This document shows positions 21,327 to 29,713 of a stretch of DNA of 64,000 nt, piece after piece (position 1 is the first letter of the stretch; each line of letters opens with the position of its first letter). The stretch comes from Bacteroidaceae bacterium (GTDB lineage Bacteria > Bacteroidota > Bacteroidia > Bacteroidales > Bacteroidaceae). The notes under the pieces were generated by a model. It worked only from the letters and a program-made list of their open reading frames with translations. It searched no databases and was not told the DNA's origin. Both the position numbers and the translations under genes were made by a program. The DNA is taken from the NCBI GenBank assembly GCA_017547385.1, contig JAFYPU010000010.1, positions 1 through 64,000 on the forward strand, given 5' to 3'.

Positions 21327-21974
21327 TTAAGTACTTTCAAACTGCTTTCGCGAAGCGCACAGATGTGCCAACCCGCAGGATGCACATTTGGGTTTACGAG
21401 CCGTGCAGGTGTAACGTCCGTGCAGCAACAACCAATAGTGCGACGGAGCCACAAGATGCTCGGGGATGTATTTTCGCAGTGCCATCTCAACACTGTAGGG
21501 CGTGGTGCAGGTTTTGCTCACCAACCCCAGACGATGGCTCACGCGAAACACGTGCGTATCGACAGCCAAAGCCGCTTTCCCAAAGGCCACGGCTTGCACC
21601 ACATTGGCCGTTTTGCGCCCCACTCCGGGCAAGGCCGTGAGAGCCTCGTGCGATGAAGGCACTTCTCCACCGTGATTTTTCACCAACGCCTGTGCCAGGC
21701 CAACAAGGTGGCGTGCTTTGTTGTTGGGGTAACTCACACTGCCGATGTAATCGAGCAGCACCTCGGGCGTGGCAGATGCCATGGCTTCGGGCGTGGGATA
21801 ATCATGAAAAAGCCGGGGCGTTACTTGGTTTATTCGCTTGTCGGTGCACTGCGCCGAAAGCACCACTGCCACCAACAGTTCGAAGGGGTTAGAATAATGC
21901 AACTCCGTCTCAGTGCTGTCCATGGTCGATGCCAAATAATCAAGAACAGCCGAAAAAAGTTCTTTCTTGCGCAT
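21327..21974 (-). CDS. nth: Endonuclease III (DNA glycosylase/AP lyase)
   Basis: 215 residues. It removes oxidised pyrimidines and nicks at abasic sites. The helix-hairpin-helix LPGVGRKTANV (near 114-124) includes the catalytic lysine, and AVDTHVFRV (near 134) the catalytic aspartate. The C-terminal iron-sulphur motif C-X6-C-X2-C-X5-C is complete (CTARKPKCASCGLAHLC). It is convergent with the upstream nucleotidyltransferase and 50 bp from the ribE stop. Confidence 0.96.
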   Translation of the reverse strand: MRKKELFSAVLDYLASTMDSTETELHYSNPFELLVAVVLSAQCTDKRINQVTPRLFHDYPTPEAMASATPEVLLDYIGSVSYPNNKARHLVGLAQALVKNHGGEVPSSHEALTALPGVGRKTANVVQAVAFGKAALAVDTHVFRVSHRLGLVSKTCTTPYSVEMALRKYIPEHLVAPSHYWLLLHGRYTCTARKPKCASCGLAHLCASRKQFEST

Positions 21975-22024
21975 GGCCTCACTCTCTTACATTATGAAAC
22001 AACGGCAGCAGATGGCTGATTTCC

Positions 22025-22630
22025 CTACGCGCCCACCTGCTGCAAGCGAGCGATGTATTTGCCCAAAATGTCGAACTCCACGTTTACGCGCGTGCCGGGA
22101 CGGATGGCGTGGAAGTTGGTGTGCTCGTAGGTGTAAGGGATGATGCAAACCTGGAATGTTTCAGCCGCGGGTTGACACACTGTGAGGCTCACGCCGTTTA
22201 CCGTTACGCTGCCTTTGTCCACGGTAAAGTAACCCCTTCGTGCCATTTCAGGAGTGTATTCATGGCGAAAGGTATAGACATAACTGCCTGCCGCATCCTC
22301 CACACTCACACACTCGGCCGTCAGGTCCACATGCCCCTGAACGATGTGGCCGTCCAGCCGTCCGTTCATTTGCATGGAGCGTTCCACATTCACCATGTCG
22401 CCCACGTTCAGCAAGCCCAAATTGCTTCGTTCAAGGGTTTCGCGCATGGCTGTAACCACATAACGATTTCCGTCAAGGCTCACCACCGTGAGACAAACAC
22501 CATTGTGCGCCACGCTTTGGTCAATCTTCAATTCCCCGGCAAAGGCACATTCCAAAGTGAAGTGCACATTGTCTTTTTCTTTCTCGATGGCCACAACACG
22601 GGCCATGCTTTCCACTATTCCTGAAAACAT
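22025..22630 (-). CDS. ribE: Riboflavin synthase, alpha chain
   Basis: The start is taken at MFSGIVESMARVV (22630) because an in-frame ATG further out (22666) lies on the promoter itself. 201 residues. It dismutates two 6,7-dimethyl-8-ribityllumazines to riboflavin. The two lumazine-binding repeats are seen: SVAHNGVCLTVVS and LGLLNVGDMVNVER in the first, VDKGSVTVNGVSLTV and NVEFDILGKYIARL in the second; GHIVQGHVD is the conserved linker motif. No other rib gene is adjacent, and the 25-nt leader leaves no room for an FMN riboswitch. Confidence 0.96.
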   Translation of the reverse strand: MFSGIVESMARVVAIEKEKDNVHFTLECAFAGELKIDQSVAHNGVCLTVVSLDGNRYVVTAMRETLERSNLGLLNVGDMVNVERSMQMNGRLDGHIVQGHVDLTAECVSVEDAAGSYVYTFRHEYTPEMARRGYFTVDKGSVTVNGVSLTVCQPAAETFQVCIIPYTYEHTNFHAIRPGTRVNVEFDILGKYIARLQQVGA

Positions 22631-22655
22631 ATCTGTTCTTTTTGATTTCCGACAG

Positions 22656-22727
22656 CAAATATACACAAAGGTGAGAGGAAAGCGTGAAAATGAGCTCGCG
22701 AATTTTCAGAAGCTTTTCCGAACCGCA
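22656..22727 (-). repeat. Family B promoter repeat upstream of ribE
   Basis: 72 bp on the minus strand from TGCGGTTCGG to TATATTTG (-7 box 22656-22663), 26 bp before the ribE ATG. Same length and internal text (CTCATTTTCAC, CTCACCTTTG) as the units near 0.3 kb and 16.8 kb. Confidence 0.82.
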
Positions 22728-22769
22728 TCCTATATTATTCGGATATTGAAAAAGGCAAGCGGCAAACGC

Positions 22770-22872
22770 TTACACTTTGCAAGAAAAACGCCCCTGCAGT
22801 GAGCAAAAATTCACAAGGCGTTTAGAAATTTCTACAGTGCTTGCAGAATTTTCTACAAGCACTGCAGATTTT
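22770..22872 (+). repeat. Family A three-arm palindromic repeat, copy 4
   Basis: Left block TTACACTTTGCAAGAAAAAC, then arms TCACAAGGCGTTTAGAA (22811-22827), TTCTACAGTGCTTGCAGAA (22830-22848) and TTCTACAAGCACTGCAGA (22851-22868). Arms 2 and 3 pair with two mismatches. It sits in the divergent gap between ribE and the sensor kinase. Confidence 0.87.
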
Positions 22873-23043
22873 CCCCGCAAGGCAGGCGCAAAACCACCAT
22901 CCTGCTGCAGGAAAACCTTCGCCCCCGACAGCCCCTCGGGAAGTTCTCTTCAAAAACCACTTTTTGGGGGAGAAAAATGAATTATCCGTCCGTTAAAGAA
23001 ACAAAAGTGCCCGATTTTACTTCCATCTGCATTTGCCTTATAC

Positions 23044-23051
23044 TATCTTTG
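23044..23051 (+). promoter_or_regulatory. -7 box of the sensor kinase operon
   Basis: TATCTTTG 93 bp before the kinase ATG. No convincing TTTG at the right distance upstream. Confidence 0.5.
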
Positions 23052-23143
23052 CTTCTCCAAAATAGGCAACGGCTCAGCATTAAAAGCAGAAGCATTGTGC
23101 ATGCTTTCATCTACCCTCGCCGCGCTCTATCATCACATTCATC

Positions 23144-24268
23144 ATGACCTTACGCAAGTCTTCACACCACTTTGAGCGTTCTGTGAACATTGCCATCCAT
23201 CTTGTGGCATGGCTCTACATATTTTCCACGCCCCTACTCCTCATGCGCCTTGGCGAAGGGTTCAGTTGGGGAAGCTACGGCCGCCAGTTATTCATCCCGC
23301 TCACCACTTGCTTCATCTTTTACGCCAATTACTTCTGGTTGGTCCCCCACTACATCATTCATCGCCGCATCAAGTGGTTTATCACATGGAATCTGCTGTT
23401 CATCGCAAGCCTCACGCTGCTCCGCGAATGCTTCATAGCTTTCAACCCACCGCCGCTTCCGCCCGGTGAAATGCCCGGAGGAAAAATGGGCATGTTCCCC
23501 CGCGTTCCTCCGCACTTCAACCTCATCATGATGCTCCGCAGCTGTTTCACCACAATCTTCTCCGCCGGACTGGCCGTGGCTGTTCGCTTGAGCGTGCAAT
23601 GGAAGTTGGCAGACGAAAAACGCAAAGAAGCCGAGTTGGGACGCACCGAAGCGGAGCTGCAAAACTTGAAGAATCAGATAAGTCCCCACTTCTTGCTCAA
23701 CACTCTCAACAACATTTACGCCCTCACTGCCATCGACAGCGAAAAAGCACAAGAGGCCATTTTGTCGTTGAGCCGGATGTTGCGCTATCTGCTCTACGAA
23801 AACCAGAACGGCACTGTGGCTCTCAGCAAAGAGACCGATTTTCTTCGCACCTACATTCGGTTGATGCAATTGCGCGTGGCAAAAGATGTTGACATACGCT
23901 ATGACATCAGCATTCCGCAGAACGAGAATCCGCAAGTAACTCCTCTGATTTTCATTTCGCTGGTCGAGAATGCCTTTAAGCACGGCATCAGTGCTTCAAG
24001 CCCCTGTTTCATTCACATCCGCCTGTCTGTGAACAGCGAAAAGGGCTTGCTGACATTCAGCGTCAGCAACAGCCATCGCCCCAAAAGCAGTTCCGACAAA
24101 ACGGGAAGCGGCATCGGCTTGCAACAAGTGCGCAGCCGGCTTTTGCTGTCATATCCGGAAAGACACACATGGGAATATGGCGTCAGCCAAGACGGACGAC
24201 AATATGTTTCGACCATAAAAATCAATTACAAAGAAGCATCTTCTCAAAATGCTAAATCCATTCACTAA
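23144..24268 (+). CDS. LytS/YehU-type sensor histidine kinase
   Basis: 374 residues. Four hydrophobic segments fill the first 150 residues, followed by a short helical linker (WKLADEKRKEAELGRTEAEL). The His_kinase domain has the phospho-acceptor region LKNQISPHFLLNTLNNIYAL (His near 185), as in the LytS family, and the ATP lid LVENAFKHGI with GSGIGLQQVRSRL. A Pro/Met/Gly-rich loop (PPPLPPGEMPGGKMGMFP) lies between two membrane helices and probably faces the periplasm. It pairs with the LytTR regulator 22 bp downstream. The signal is unknown. Confidence 0.92.
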   Translation: MTLRKSSHHFERSVNIAIHLVAWLYIFSTPLLLMRLGEGFSWGSYGRQLFIPLTTCFIFYANYFWLVPHYIIHRRIKWFITWNLLFIASLTLLRECFIAFNPPPLPPGEMPGGKMGMFPRVPPHFNLIMMLRSCFTTIFSAGLAVAVRLSVQWKLADEKRKEAELGRTEAELQNLKNQISPHFLLNTLNNIYALTAIDSEKAQEAILSLSRMLRYLLYENQNGTVALSKETDFLRTYIRLMQLRVAKDVDIRYDISIPQNENPQVTPLIFISLVENAFKHGISASSPCFIHIRLSVNSEKGLLTFSVSNSHRPKSSSDKTGSGIGLQQVRSRLLLSYPERHTWEYGVSQDGRQYVSTIKINYKEASSQNAKSIH

Positions 24269-24290
24269 CACCATAAACCACTCTCTCAAA

Positions 24291-25037
24291 ATGCAACTCA
24301 CCTGCGCCATCATCGACGACGAGCCTCTGGCACGCGAACTATTGGAGAGCTACGTTGACAAAACGCCTTTCCTCTCCCTGCAAGGCTCATACGCAAGTGC
24401 CACCGAGGCATGGGGAAAAATCAGCACGCAACCGGTGGATGTCATCTTTCTTGACATACAAATGCCCGAGCTATCCGGACTTGAATTCTCCAAGGTTGTT
24501 CCGGTCAACACGCGCATCATTTTCACCACGGCCTTCAGTCAGTATGCACTCGACGGCTACAAGGTGAATGCGCTCGACTATCTGCTGAAACCCGTGAGCT
24601 ATTCCGACTTTCTGGCTGCCGCGCAAAAAGCATATTCCTGGTTTGAGAAAACCACACAAGCCGCCCCCACCGAAGACGTTGGCGAGAAGATAAGCGAGCA
24701 AGCCGATTCGTTTTTTGTGAAAAGCGACTATAAATTGGTGCGCGTGCGCTATGAGGAAGTGCTCTACATCGAAGGACTCAAGGACTACGTCAAAATTTAT
24801 CTCACCAACAATGCCAAGCCTCTGCTCTCCCTTTCGTCGATGCACGCAGTGGAAGAGCATTTGCCGGCACACCCCTTCATACGCATTCATCGCTCATTCC
24901 TCGTCAACATGAACCATGTGGAGATGATTGAGCGCAGCCAGATTGTGATAGGCGGAAAGCATCTGCCCATCTCCGAAAGCTATAAAGAGAATGTGCAGAG
25001 CTACGTCCGTGGCCGCTTGTTGCAGGGGCGAATGTGA
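24291..25037 (+). CDS. LytTR-family response regulator
   Basis: 248 residues from MQLTCAIIDDEPLARELLES. The earlier in-frame ATG (24249) overlaps the kinase gene, so the start next to the receiver domain is preferred. Receiver domain: DD near residues 9-10, phospho-acceptor in VIFLDIQMPELSG near 55, conserved Thr in IFTTAFSQYALDG and Lys in YLLKPVSY. The C-terminal LytTR DNA-binding domain starts at DSFFVKSDYKLVRVRYEEVL and includes YIEGLKDYVKIYL and FIRIHRSFLVN. It forms a two-component system with the preceding kinase. Confidence 0.94.
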   Translation: MQLTCAIIDDEPLARELLESYVDKTPFLSLQGSYASATEAWGKISTQPVDVIFLDIQMPELSGLEFSKVVPVNTRIIFTTAFSQYALDGYKVNALDYLLKPVSYSDFLAAAQKAYSWFEKTTQAAPTEDVGEKISEQADSFFVKSDYKLVRVRYEEVLYIEGLKDYVKIYLTNNAKPLLSLSSMHAVEEHLPAHPFIRIHRSFLVNMNHVEMIERSQIVIGGKHLPISESYKENVQSYVRGRLLQGRM

Positions 25038-25117
25038 GCACTGATGGTACAGCATTCCGACAGAAGCCTCCGGTCCGACGCTCGCCTTGCACACTTTGGC
25101 TGACGCCCAAGATAGGC

Positions 25118-25185
25118 TGCGGCTCGGAAATAAAAGAAAAGCCTGTGGCCTTTCTTTGTATTCCGCTCGCCTTGCACTATCTTTG
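25118..25185 (+). repeat. Family B promoter repeat (diverged) before the DUF4468 gene
   Basis: About 68 bp from TGCGGCTCGG to TATCTTTG, with CCGCTCGCCTTGCAC before the -7 box. A degenerate tandem partner (CTCGCCTTGCACACTTTGG) precedes it at about 25081-25099, like the arrangement at 0.25-0.44 kb. Confidence 0.7.
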
Positions 25186-25216
25186 TCGCAGAAACCATAA
25201 AAGAAAGTACACACTC

Positions 25217-25840
25217 ATGAAACGTCTACTCCTCATCCTGATGCTCATCGTGCCCATGGCCGTGAGCGCACAAAGCAACAAGAACGACATGTCGCGCTAC
25301 CTCGAAGGGGCAGTGCCCACACGCGATGGTCTTGTTTATTTTGAGAAAACTTATAACGTTGAAGGCAAAACACAAGGAGAGCTCTACAGTTTGCTCCGAC
25401 GCTATGTGCAAGACAAAATCGTGAAAGGAGAAAACAGCCTGGAGCAATCACGCATCACCGAACTCGATTCTGCTGCCGGCCTCATCGTGGCCAGCATCGA
25501 AGAAACGCTCTACTTCAAACGGAAGGCTTGGACTTCGGATTTCACACGCTTCTTCTATCAACTTATCATCCGCACCGAGGACGGAAAATTCAGCATCGAG
25601 ATGCGTCGCCTGCACTATCTATACGAACCATCAGAGCAAACGGACATCAGCACCACCTATCCGGCTGAGAAATGGATTACGGACGAAGAAGCCCTCAACA
25701 AAGACAAGACCAAGCTCACGCGAGTGGGAGGAAAATTCCGCCGATTCACCATCGACCGCAAGGACGAGATATTCACCGGAGCCGCACGCACCGTCGGAGC
25801 CGTGAAGCGCGTAACACGCGTCATCGAGGTGGAAGAATAA
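25217..25840 (+). CDS. Secreted DUF4468 protein
   Basis: 207 residues starting MKRLLLILMLIVPMAVSAQ, a cleavable signal peptide with the AQ end common in Bacteroidetes. The mature part reads like the DUF4468 (TBP-like fold) family: VYFEKTYNVEGKTQGELYSL, then IVASIEETLYFKRKAW and FFYQLIIRTEDGKFSIEM. Function is unknown; such proteins are periplasmic or on the outer membrane. A longer upstream extension in frame crosses the promoter repeat and is not used. A family A repeat follows the stop. Confidence 0.8.
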   Translation: MKRLLLILMLIVPMAVSAQSNKNDMSRYLEGAVPTRDGLVYFEKTYNVEGKTQGELYSLLRRYVQDKIVKGENSLEQSRITELDSAAGLIVASIEETLYFKRKAWTSDFTRFFYQLIIRTEDGKFSIEMRRLHYLYEPSEQTDISTTYPAEKWITDEEALNKDKTKLTRVGGKFRRFTIDRKDEIFTGAARTVGAVKRVTRVIEVEE

Positions 25841-25856
25841 GCTCCGCCGACGGCAG

Positions 25857-25921
25857 AAATCTGCAAGGCGTTTAGAAAATTCTGCAAGCACTGCGCAATT
25901 TTCTAAACGCCTTGCAGATTT
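25857..25921 (+). repeat. Family A three-arm palindromic repeat, copy 5
   Basis: Outer arms 25857-25877 and 25901-25921 form a 21-bp perfect inverted repeat (core CTGCAAGGCGTTTAGAA). The middle arm is a shortened TCTGCAAGCACTGCGC. It lies directly after the DUF4468 stop, where it could also act as a terminator stem. Confidence 0.88.
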
Positions 25922-26049
25922 TTCAGCCACGCCTTGGTAAAAGATTGCCGGGCCTTGACAACTTTTTCCAAGGTTCGGCAATGCTTGAAAAAGCCCTCAA
26001 ACCTCACACAAACACAGAATTGACAAACCGACACAACACCGTCAAAACG

Positions 26050-26092
26050 GAAAAACAACGGCCGAAAGCTCTGGCGAGCCTCCGGCCGTTGT
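26050..26092 (-). terminator. Terminator of the 45-aa gene
   Basis: A perfect 10-bp stem ACAACGGCCG (26055-26064) / CGGCCGTTGT (26083-26092) is followed by TTTTT on the minus strand, 31 bp beyond the small gene's stop. Confidence 0.8.
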
Positions 26093-26123
26093 CATATAAG
26101 AATGTTCATTGTTTCGTGTTGGT

Positions 26124-26261
26124 TCAGCGCACTGCGCTCATTGCTTGCTGTAATCGATTGACCCGACACTGCAAACTCTGGCACATCGCACCATTTCCCA
26201 TAGCCTTGTATCGCTGAATGCGATAACACAGCTGCTTGATGATCATTGCATTCTCTTTCAT
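26124..26261 (-). CDS. Small 45-residue protein of unknown function
   Basis: Minus strand ATG (26261) to TGA (26124). The product begins MKENAMIIKQLCYRIQRYKA and ends RLQQAMSAVR; it is basic, helical and has no signal peptide. I do not recognise it. Support that it is a real unit: a -7 box TAATTTTG 63 bp upstream, a perfect terminator just downstream, and location in an otherwise empty gap. It could instead mark an sRNA, but the uninterrupted frame with a MKEN start favours a protein. Confidence 0.55.
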   Translation of the reverse strand: MKENAMIIKQLCYRIQRYKAMGNGAMCQSLQCRVNRLQQAMSAVR

Positions 26262-26323
26262 CTTTGTTCGTCTTTGTGTTCTGCCCGATGCAGAACGGTG
26301 AGTCTTTTCTTGTTTTTGCTACA

Positions 26324-26331
26324 CAAAATTA
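26324..26331 (-). promoter_or_regulatory. -7 box of the 45-aa gene
   Basis: TAATTTTG on the minus strand, matching TAnnTTTG; no clear -33 element. Confidence 0.4.
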
Positions 26332-26473
26332 AGCATTCTCGGGCAAATACATCCCACACCAGAAACATCGGAAAGACAGATTTCACACTTTTTTCGCATT
26401 CCGGCAGCCGCTTTGCCAAGCCGTGTTGACAATAAAGCCCTTTGCAAATTCGCAGGATTTCAAAACAACTTCT

Positions 26474-26481
26474 TACATTTG
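26474..26481 (+). promoter_or_regulatory. -7 box of cdd
   Basis: TACATTTG, 74 bp before the cdd ATG. It lies inside the longer in-frame extension of cdd and so supports the inner start. Confidence 0.5.
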
Positions 26482-26555
26482 CGGTGAGAAGACGAAACAG
26501 CCGACCGACGAGAACGGCCGATGGCTTCCACTACTCCGAAAAACACATCACTACT

Positions 26556-27035
26556 ATGAAAAAAAGGACACTGAACATCTCCTACGAATGCCTGACAACG
26601 GCCGAACTCACCGACGATGAACGTCGCGCCATCGAAGCCGCTCAACAAGCCACTGCCGGCAGCTATGCACCCTATTCTCACTTCAGCGTAGGAGCAGCCG
26701 CCTTGTTAGAAGACGGGAACATCGTCATCGGAAGCAATCAGGAAAATGCAGCCTTCCCCTCGGGAATATGCGCCGAACGATGCGCCATCTTCCAAGCCGG
26801 AGCCGCCCACCCCGACACACCGGTCAGTTTGTTGGCCATCGCTGCACGCAAAAGCGACGGAAGCTTCACCACCCTGCCCATTACCCCCTGCGGTGCCTGT
26901 CGGCAAGTGCTGATAGAAACAGAACACCGCTACGGACGCCCCGTAACGGTGTTGCTCTATGGTGAAAAGGAAATCTATCGGTTGGCAAGCACTTATCACT
27001 TGCTCCCTCTTCATTTCGACGACGACAGCATGTAG
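26556..27035 (+). CDS. cdd: Cytidine deaminase
   Basis: 159 residues from MKKRTLNISYECLTTAEL; an upstream in-frame ATG at 26442 precedes the promoter and is rejected. It deaminates cytidine and deoxycytidine. SHFSVGAAALLEDGNIVIGS and NQENAAFPSGICAERCAIF give the catalytic Glu in the CAE motif with the first zinc cysteine; PCGACRQVL gives the other two cysteines (PCxxC). Length is typical of the homotetrameric class. The last 25 bp overlap tail-to-tail with mtgA on the other strand. Confidence 0.96.
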   Translation: MKKRTLNISYECLTTAELTDDERRAIEAAQQATAGSYAPYSHFSVGAAALLEDGNIVIGSNQENAAFPSGICAERCAIFQAGAAHPDTPVSLLAIAARKSDGSFTTLPITPCGACRQVLIETEHRYGRPVTVLLYGEKEIYRLASTYHLLPLHFDDDSM

Positions 27036-27721
27036 GCCGATTCGCTCCACGGCTTGGCTGAAATGTGCTTCATCTCCACACCGATTTTCCGTTGCCGCTT
27101 GCGCATGTAAGGACCGGGATGCAACGAACTGTAACGGCGCGGATTGGGCAGCGTGGCAGCAATCAGCGCACACTCCGAGCGACGCAACTCACGGGCCGAG
27201 CACCCGAAATGACGCCGAGCCACACTCTCGACACCATAAATACCATCACCCATTTCGATGCTGTTGAGATAGACCTCCATGATGCGCTCCTTGGACCACA
27301 GCATCTCGATGAGAAAAGTGAAATACACCTCAAATCCCTTGCGCACCCACGATGAAGCAGGCCACAGAAACACATTCTTAGCCGTCTGCTGACTGATGGT
27401 GCTTCCACCCCTGCGACGCTTTCCCATGCGGCTCTCGGCATAAGCTTGCTCGATGGCATTCAAGTCAAATCCCCGATGCTTCATGAAGTTTTGGTCCTCC
27501 GAGGCTATCACGGCAATGGGCATATAAAAACTCACACTGTCGAGCGGAACCCATTGATGATGCAAACGAGGTTTCTCACCCGCTCGCACATGCTCCACGC
27601 AGCGTATTCCCATCAAAGGTGTGAAGTGCACAGGCATCCACTTATAGTAGAACACAGCCAGCACCGTGCTTGCAAAAAACAGCAGCACCGCCCACCGAAC
27701 AATTCGATAAAGCCATTTCAT
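27011..27721 (-). CDS. mtgA: Monofunctional peptidoglycan glycosyltransferase
   Basis: 236 residues with one N-terminal membrane anchor (WAVLLFFASTVLAVFYY) and a GT51 domain that polymerises lipid II. SEDQNFMKHRGFD carries the catalytic glutamate near residue 75, and RRGGSTISQQTAKNVFLW is the second family motif. KERIMEVYLNSIEMGDGIYG and HFGCSARELRRSECALIAA are further GT51 blocks. There is no transpeptidase domain. The gene overlaps cdd by 25 bp at the 3' end. Confidence 0.95.
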   Translation of the reverse strand: MKWLYRIVRWAVLLFFASTVLAVFYYKWMPVHFTPLMGIRCVEHVRAGEKPRLHHQWVPLDSVSFYMPIAVIASEDQNFMKHRGFDLNAIEQAYAESRMGKRRRGGSTISQQTAKNVFLWPASSWVRKGFEVYFTFLIEMLWSKERIMEVYLNSIEMGDGIYGVESVARRHFGCSARELRRSECALIAATLPNPRRYSSLHPGPYMRKRQRKIGVEMKHISAKPWSESAYMLSSSK

Positions 27722-27747
27722 TGCTCTCGTCCCAATTCAGATAAAAC

Positions 27748-27800
27748 AATAAGGGAGAGAGCGGTCTGTCGGAACAGCACACCGCTTTCTCCCCTTTTTG
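27748..27800 (-). terminator. Hairpin terminator after the DUF3127 gene
   Basis: Stem AAGGGAGAGAGCGGT (27751-27765) pairs with ACCGCTTTCTCCCCTT (27781-27796) with one mismatch. T-rich sequence follows on both strands. Confidence 0.65.
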
Positions 27801-27831
27801 TTCATTCAGGCCAAAGCCTTCTTCGGTTTCC

Positions 27832-28200
27832 TTAGAAAGGCAGATCGTCCGCAGCATCAAGCGCCGGAGCCGTGGGAGCCGGGATGTCGGCTGCAGGAAC
27901 AGCCGCAGGCGCAGCTGCCATAGGAGCTTCGCCACGCGTTACACGCCAGGCACGAATATCGTTATACCAACGGCCGTTGTACTCACGCGCATCAATATCG
28001 AACGAAACGGTCAGCTCGTCGCCCACCTGAATGTTGAACTCCTTCAGCTTGTCTTCGCCAAACACGTTGAACATGCACTTGCGGGGATACTGATCGTGCG
28101 TCTCGATGACAAACTCTTGCACCATCCATGAATTGCCGGTGCGAGCCGACTGACCGCTGCGAGCGGGCAGTGCGGCGATAATTTTACCTGTAATTTCCAT
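27832..28200 (-). CDS. DUF3127 protein with SSB-like acidic tail
   Basis: 122 residues from MEITGKIIAALPARSGQSA (28200); the outer in-frame ATG at 28251 lies upstream of a probable -7 box and is not used. The domain (WMVQEFVIETHDQYPRKCMF, then VGDELTVSFDIDAREYNGRW) is DUF3127, an OB-fold-like family common in Bacteroidetes. It is followed by a Pro/Ala linker and ends DDLPF, which resembles the DDxxPF tip by which single-stranded DNA-binding proteins recruit repair enzymes. A DNA-related role is inference. dnaN is divergent from it. Confidence 0.8.
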   Translation of the reverse strand: MEITGKIIAALPARSGQSARTGNSWMVQEFVIETHDQYPRKCMFNVFGEDKLKEFNIQVGDELTVSFDIDAREYNGRWYNDIRAWRVTRGEAPMAAAPAAVPAADIPAPTAPALDAADDLPF

Positions 28201-28221
28201 ATTTCTAAAACGATTTTGCGG

Positions 28222-28229
28222 CGAATTTA
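28222..28229 (-). promoter_or_regulatory. Possible -7 box of the DUF3127 gene
   Basis: TAAATTCG on the minus strand, one base off TAnnTTTG, 22 bp before the chosen ATG. Confidence 0.35.
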
Positions 28230-28422
28230 CCACTTTCTTTCCTATCCGCACCGGCTTGGCTCTATTTTTTCATCCCACACACCACATTCCGAAAGCCGAA
28301 AACCCTCTGACACACCTCACACAAAGAAGTCCTCTCGCCCTGTACCGAAGCATTCACACATTATAATTATTATATGTATGGAAAAAACTTTCAAGGCAAG
28401 GGAGCAAATTCTTTTTTTTATG

Positions 28423-28430
28423 TATTTTTG
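28423..28430 (+). promoter_or_regulatory. -7 box of dnaN
   Basis: TATTTTTG 65 bp before the dnaN ATG. Confidence 0.55.
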
Positions 28431-28494
28431 CTTGCGCGAAAGGCAGAAAAAAGAATTGCCAACAAACACGAAACAAACAAAACACCAAGCATAA

Positions 28495-29619
28495 ATGAAA
28501 TTCGTAGTATCCAGCAGTGCGCTCTCCGCACGCTTGCAATCCATCAGCCGTGTGATTTCATCAAAGAACACACTGCCCATTCTTGATTGCGTACTCTTCA
28601 AAATCGAAGACAATCGTCTCACGCTCACAGCTTCCGACAACGAAACCACACTTACCACTTCGATGGAGCTTGTGGAGTGCGACGAAAACATCACATTCGC
28701 CGTCAATGCACGCACTGTGCAAGACGCCATCAAGGAAATCCCCGAGCAACCGCTCAACCTCTATGTCAACACCGGCAACATGGAAGTAACCGTGGAATAC
28801 CTGAATGGTAAATATCGCTTCATGGCACTTCCGGCAGACGAATACCCCACCCCGCCGACACTTGAAGAGGAAGCGGCTTCCATCGCATTGCCGACCGAGA
28901 AATTGCTCTCAGCTATCACACGTACGCTCTTCGCCACCGTGGACGACCCCTTGCGCCCCGTAATGGGCGGACTCTATTTCGATTTCAAGGGAGCCGAAGC
29001 CACCATCGTGGCCACCGACGGACGAAAAATGGCTTGCAGCAAAATCGAAAATCTGCCCACCTCGCAAGAAGGCAATTTCATCCTTCCAAAAAAACCGGCA
29101 ACGTTCTTGAAGAATTTCCTATCGAAGGAACAAGGCGACGCAGTGATTCGATTCAGCCAGCGCAATGCTGTCATCACCACCGAAAGCTACGTGATGAATT
29201 GCCGACTCATCGAGGGAAAATATCCGCGTTACGAAAGCGTTATTCCGCAGGACAATCCCAATTGCGTAACCGTGAGCCGCACAGCCATGCTCAGCACCTT
29301 GCGTCGTGTGCTCATCTTCTCGAATGCCAGCAGCAGCCTTATCAAGTTGCAACTCGGCATGGGCAACATGACCATCTCAAGTCAGGACATCGACTTCTCC
29401 ATGTCAGCGGAAGAAACACTGCTTTGCGAATACAACGGAACACCGCTCAGCATCGGCTTCAACGGAACTTTCCTCACCGAAGTGCTGAACTACGCCGAGG
29501 CCGACGAGGTTGTGATTAAGATGGCCGATGCCAGCCGCGCCTGCATCATTGTTCCGGCTACCAAGATGGAGAATGAAGATTTGCTCATGCTCATCATGCC
29601 GATGCTGCTGGGCGAATAA
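28495..29619 (+). CDS. dnaN: DNA polymerase III sliding clamp (beta subunit)
   Basis: 374 residues forming three clamp domains; the dimeric ring tethers the polymerase to DNA. MKFVVSSSALSARLQSISRV, VISSKNTLPILDCVLF and the C-terminal IIVPATKMENEDLLMLIMPM are typical of Bacteroidetes DnaN. dnaA, recF and gyrase genes are not adjacent, so this is not the classical dnaA-dnaN origin arrangement. The DnaQ-like exonuclease gene starts 94 bp downstream on the same strand. Confidence 0.97.
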   Translation: MKFVVSSSALSARLQSISRVISSKNTLPILDCVLFKIEDNRLTLTASDNETTLTTSMELVECDENITFAVNARTVQDAIKEIPEQPLNLYVNTGNMEVTVEYLNGKYRFMALPADEYPTPPTLEEEAASIALPTEKLLSAITRTLFATVDDPLRPVMGGLYFDFKGAEATIVATDGRKMACSKIENLPTSQEGNFILPKKPATFLKNFLSKEQGDAVIRFSQRNAVITTESYVMNCRLIEGKYPRYESVIPQDNPNCVTVSRTAMLSTLRRVLIFSNASSSLIKLQLGMGNMTISSQDIDFSMSAEETLLCEYNGTPLSIGFNGTFLTEVLNYAEADEVVIKMADASRACIIVPATKMENEDLLMLIMPMLLGE

Positions 29620-29713
29620 GAAATTCGAAATACAATCCCTATTTTTGCGCAGGAGGTTTGCAGCGGCCGGAAACGACCTCTCAACCTCCCGCAAGCATAT
29701 TATAAAAACGCGC

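Noticed and set aside
22631..22660. FMN riboswitch before ribE
   Set aside because: The leader from the -7 box to the ATG is about 25 nt, too short.
28495..28520. Classical dnaA-dnaN origin
   Set aside because: No dnaA gene or DnaA-box cluster lies near dnaN.
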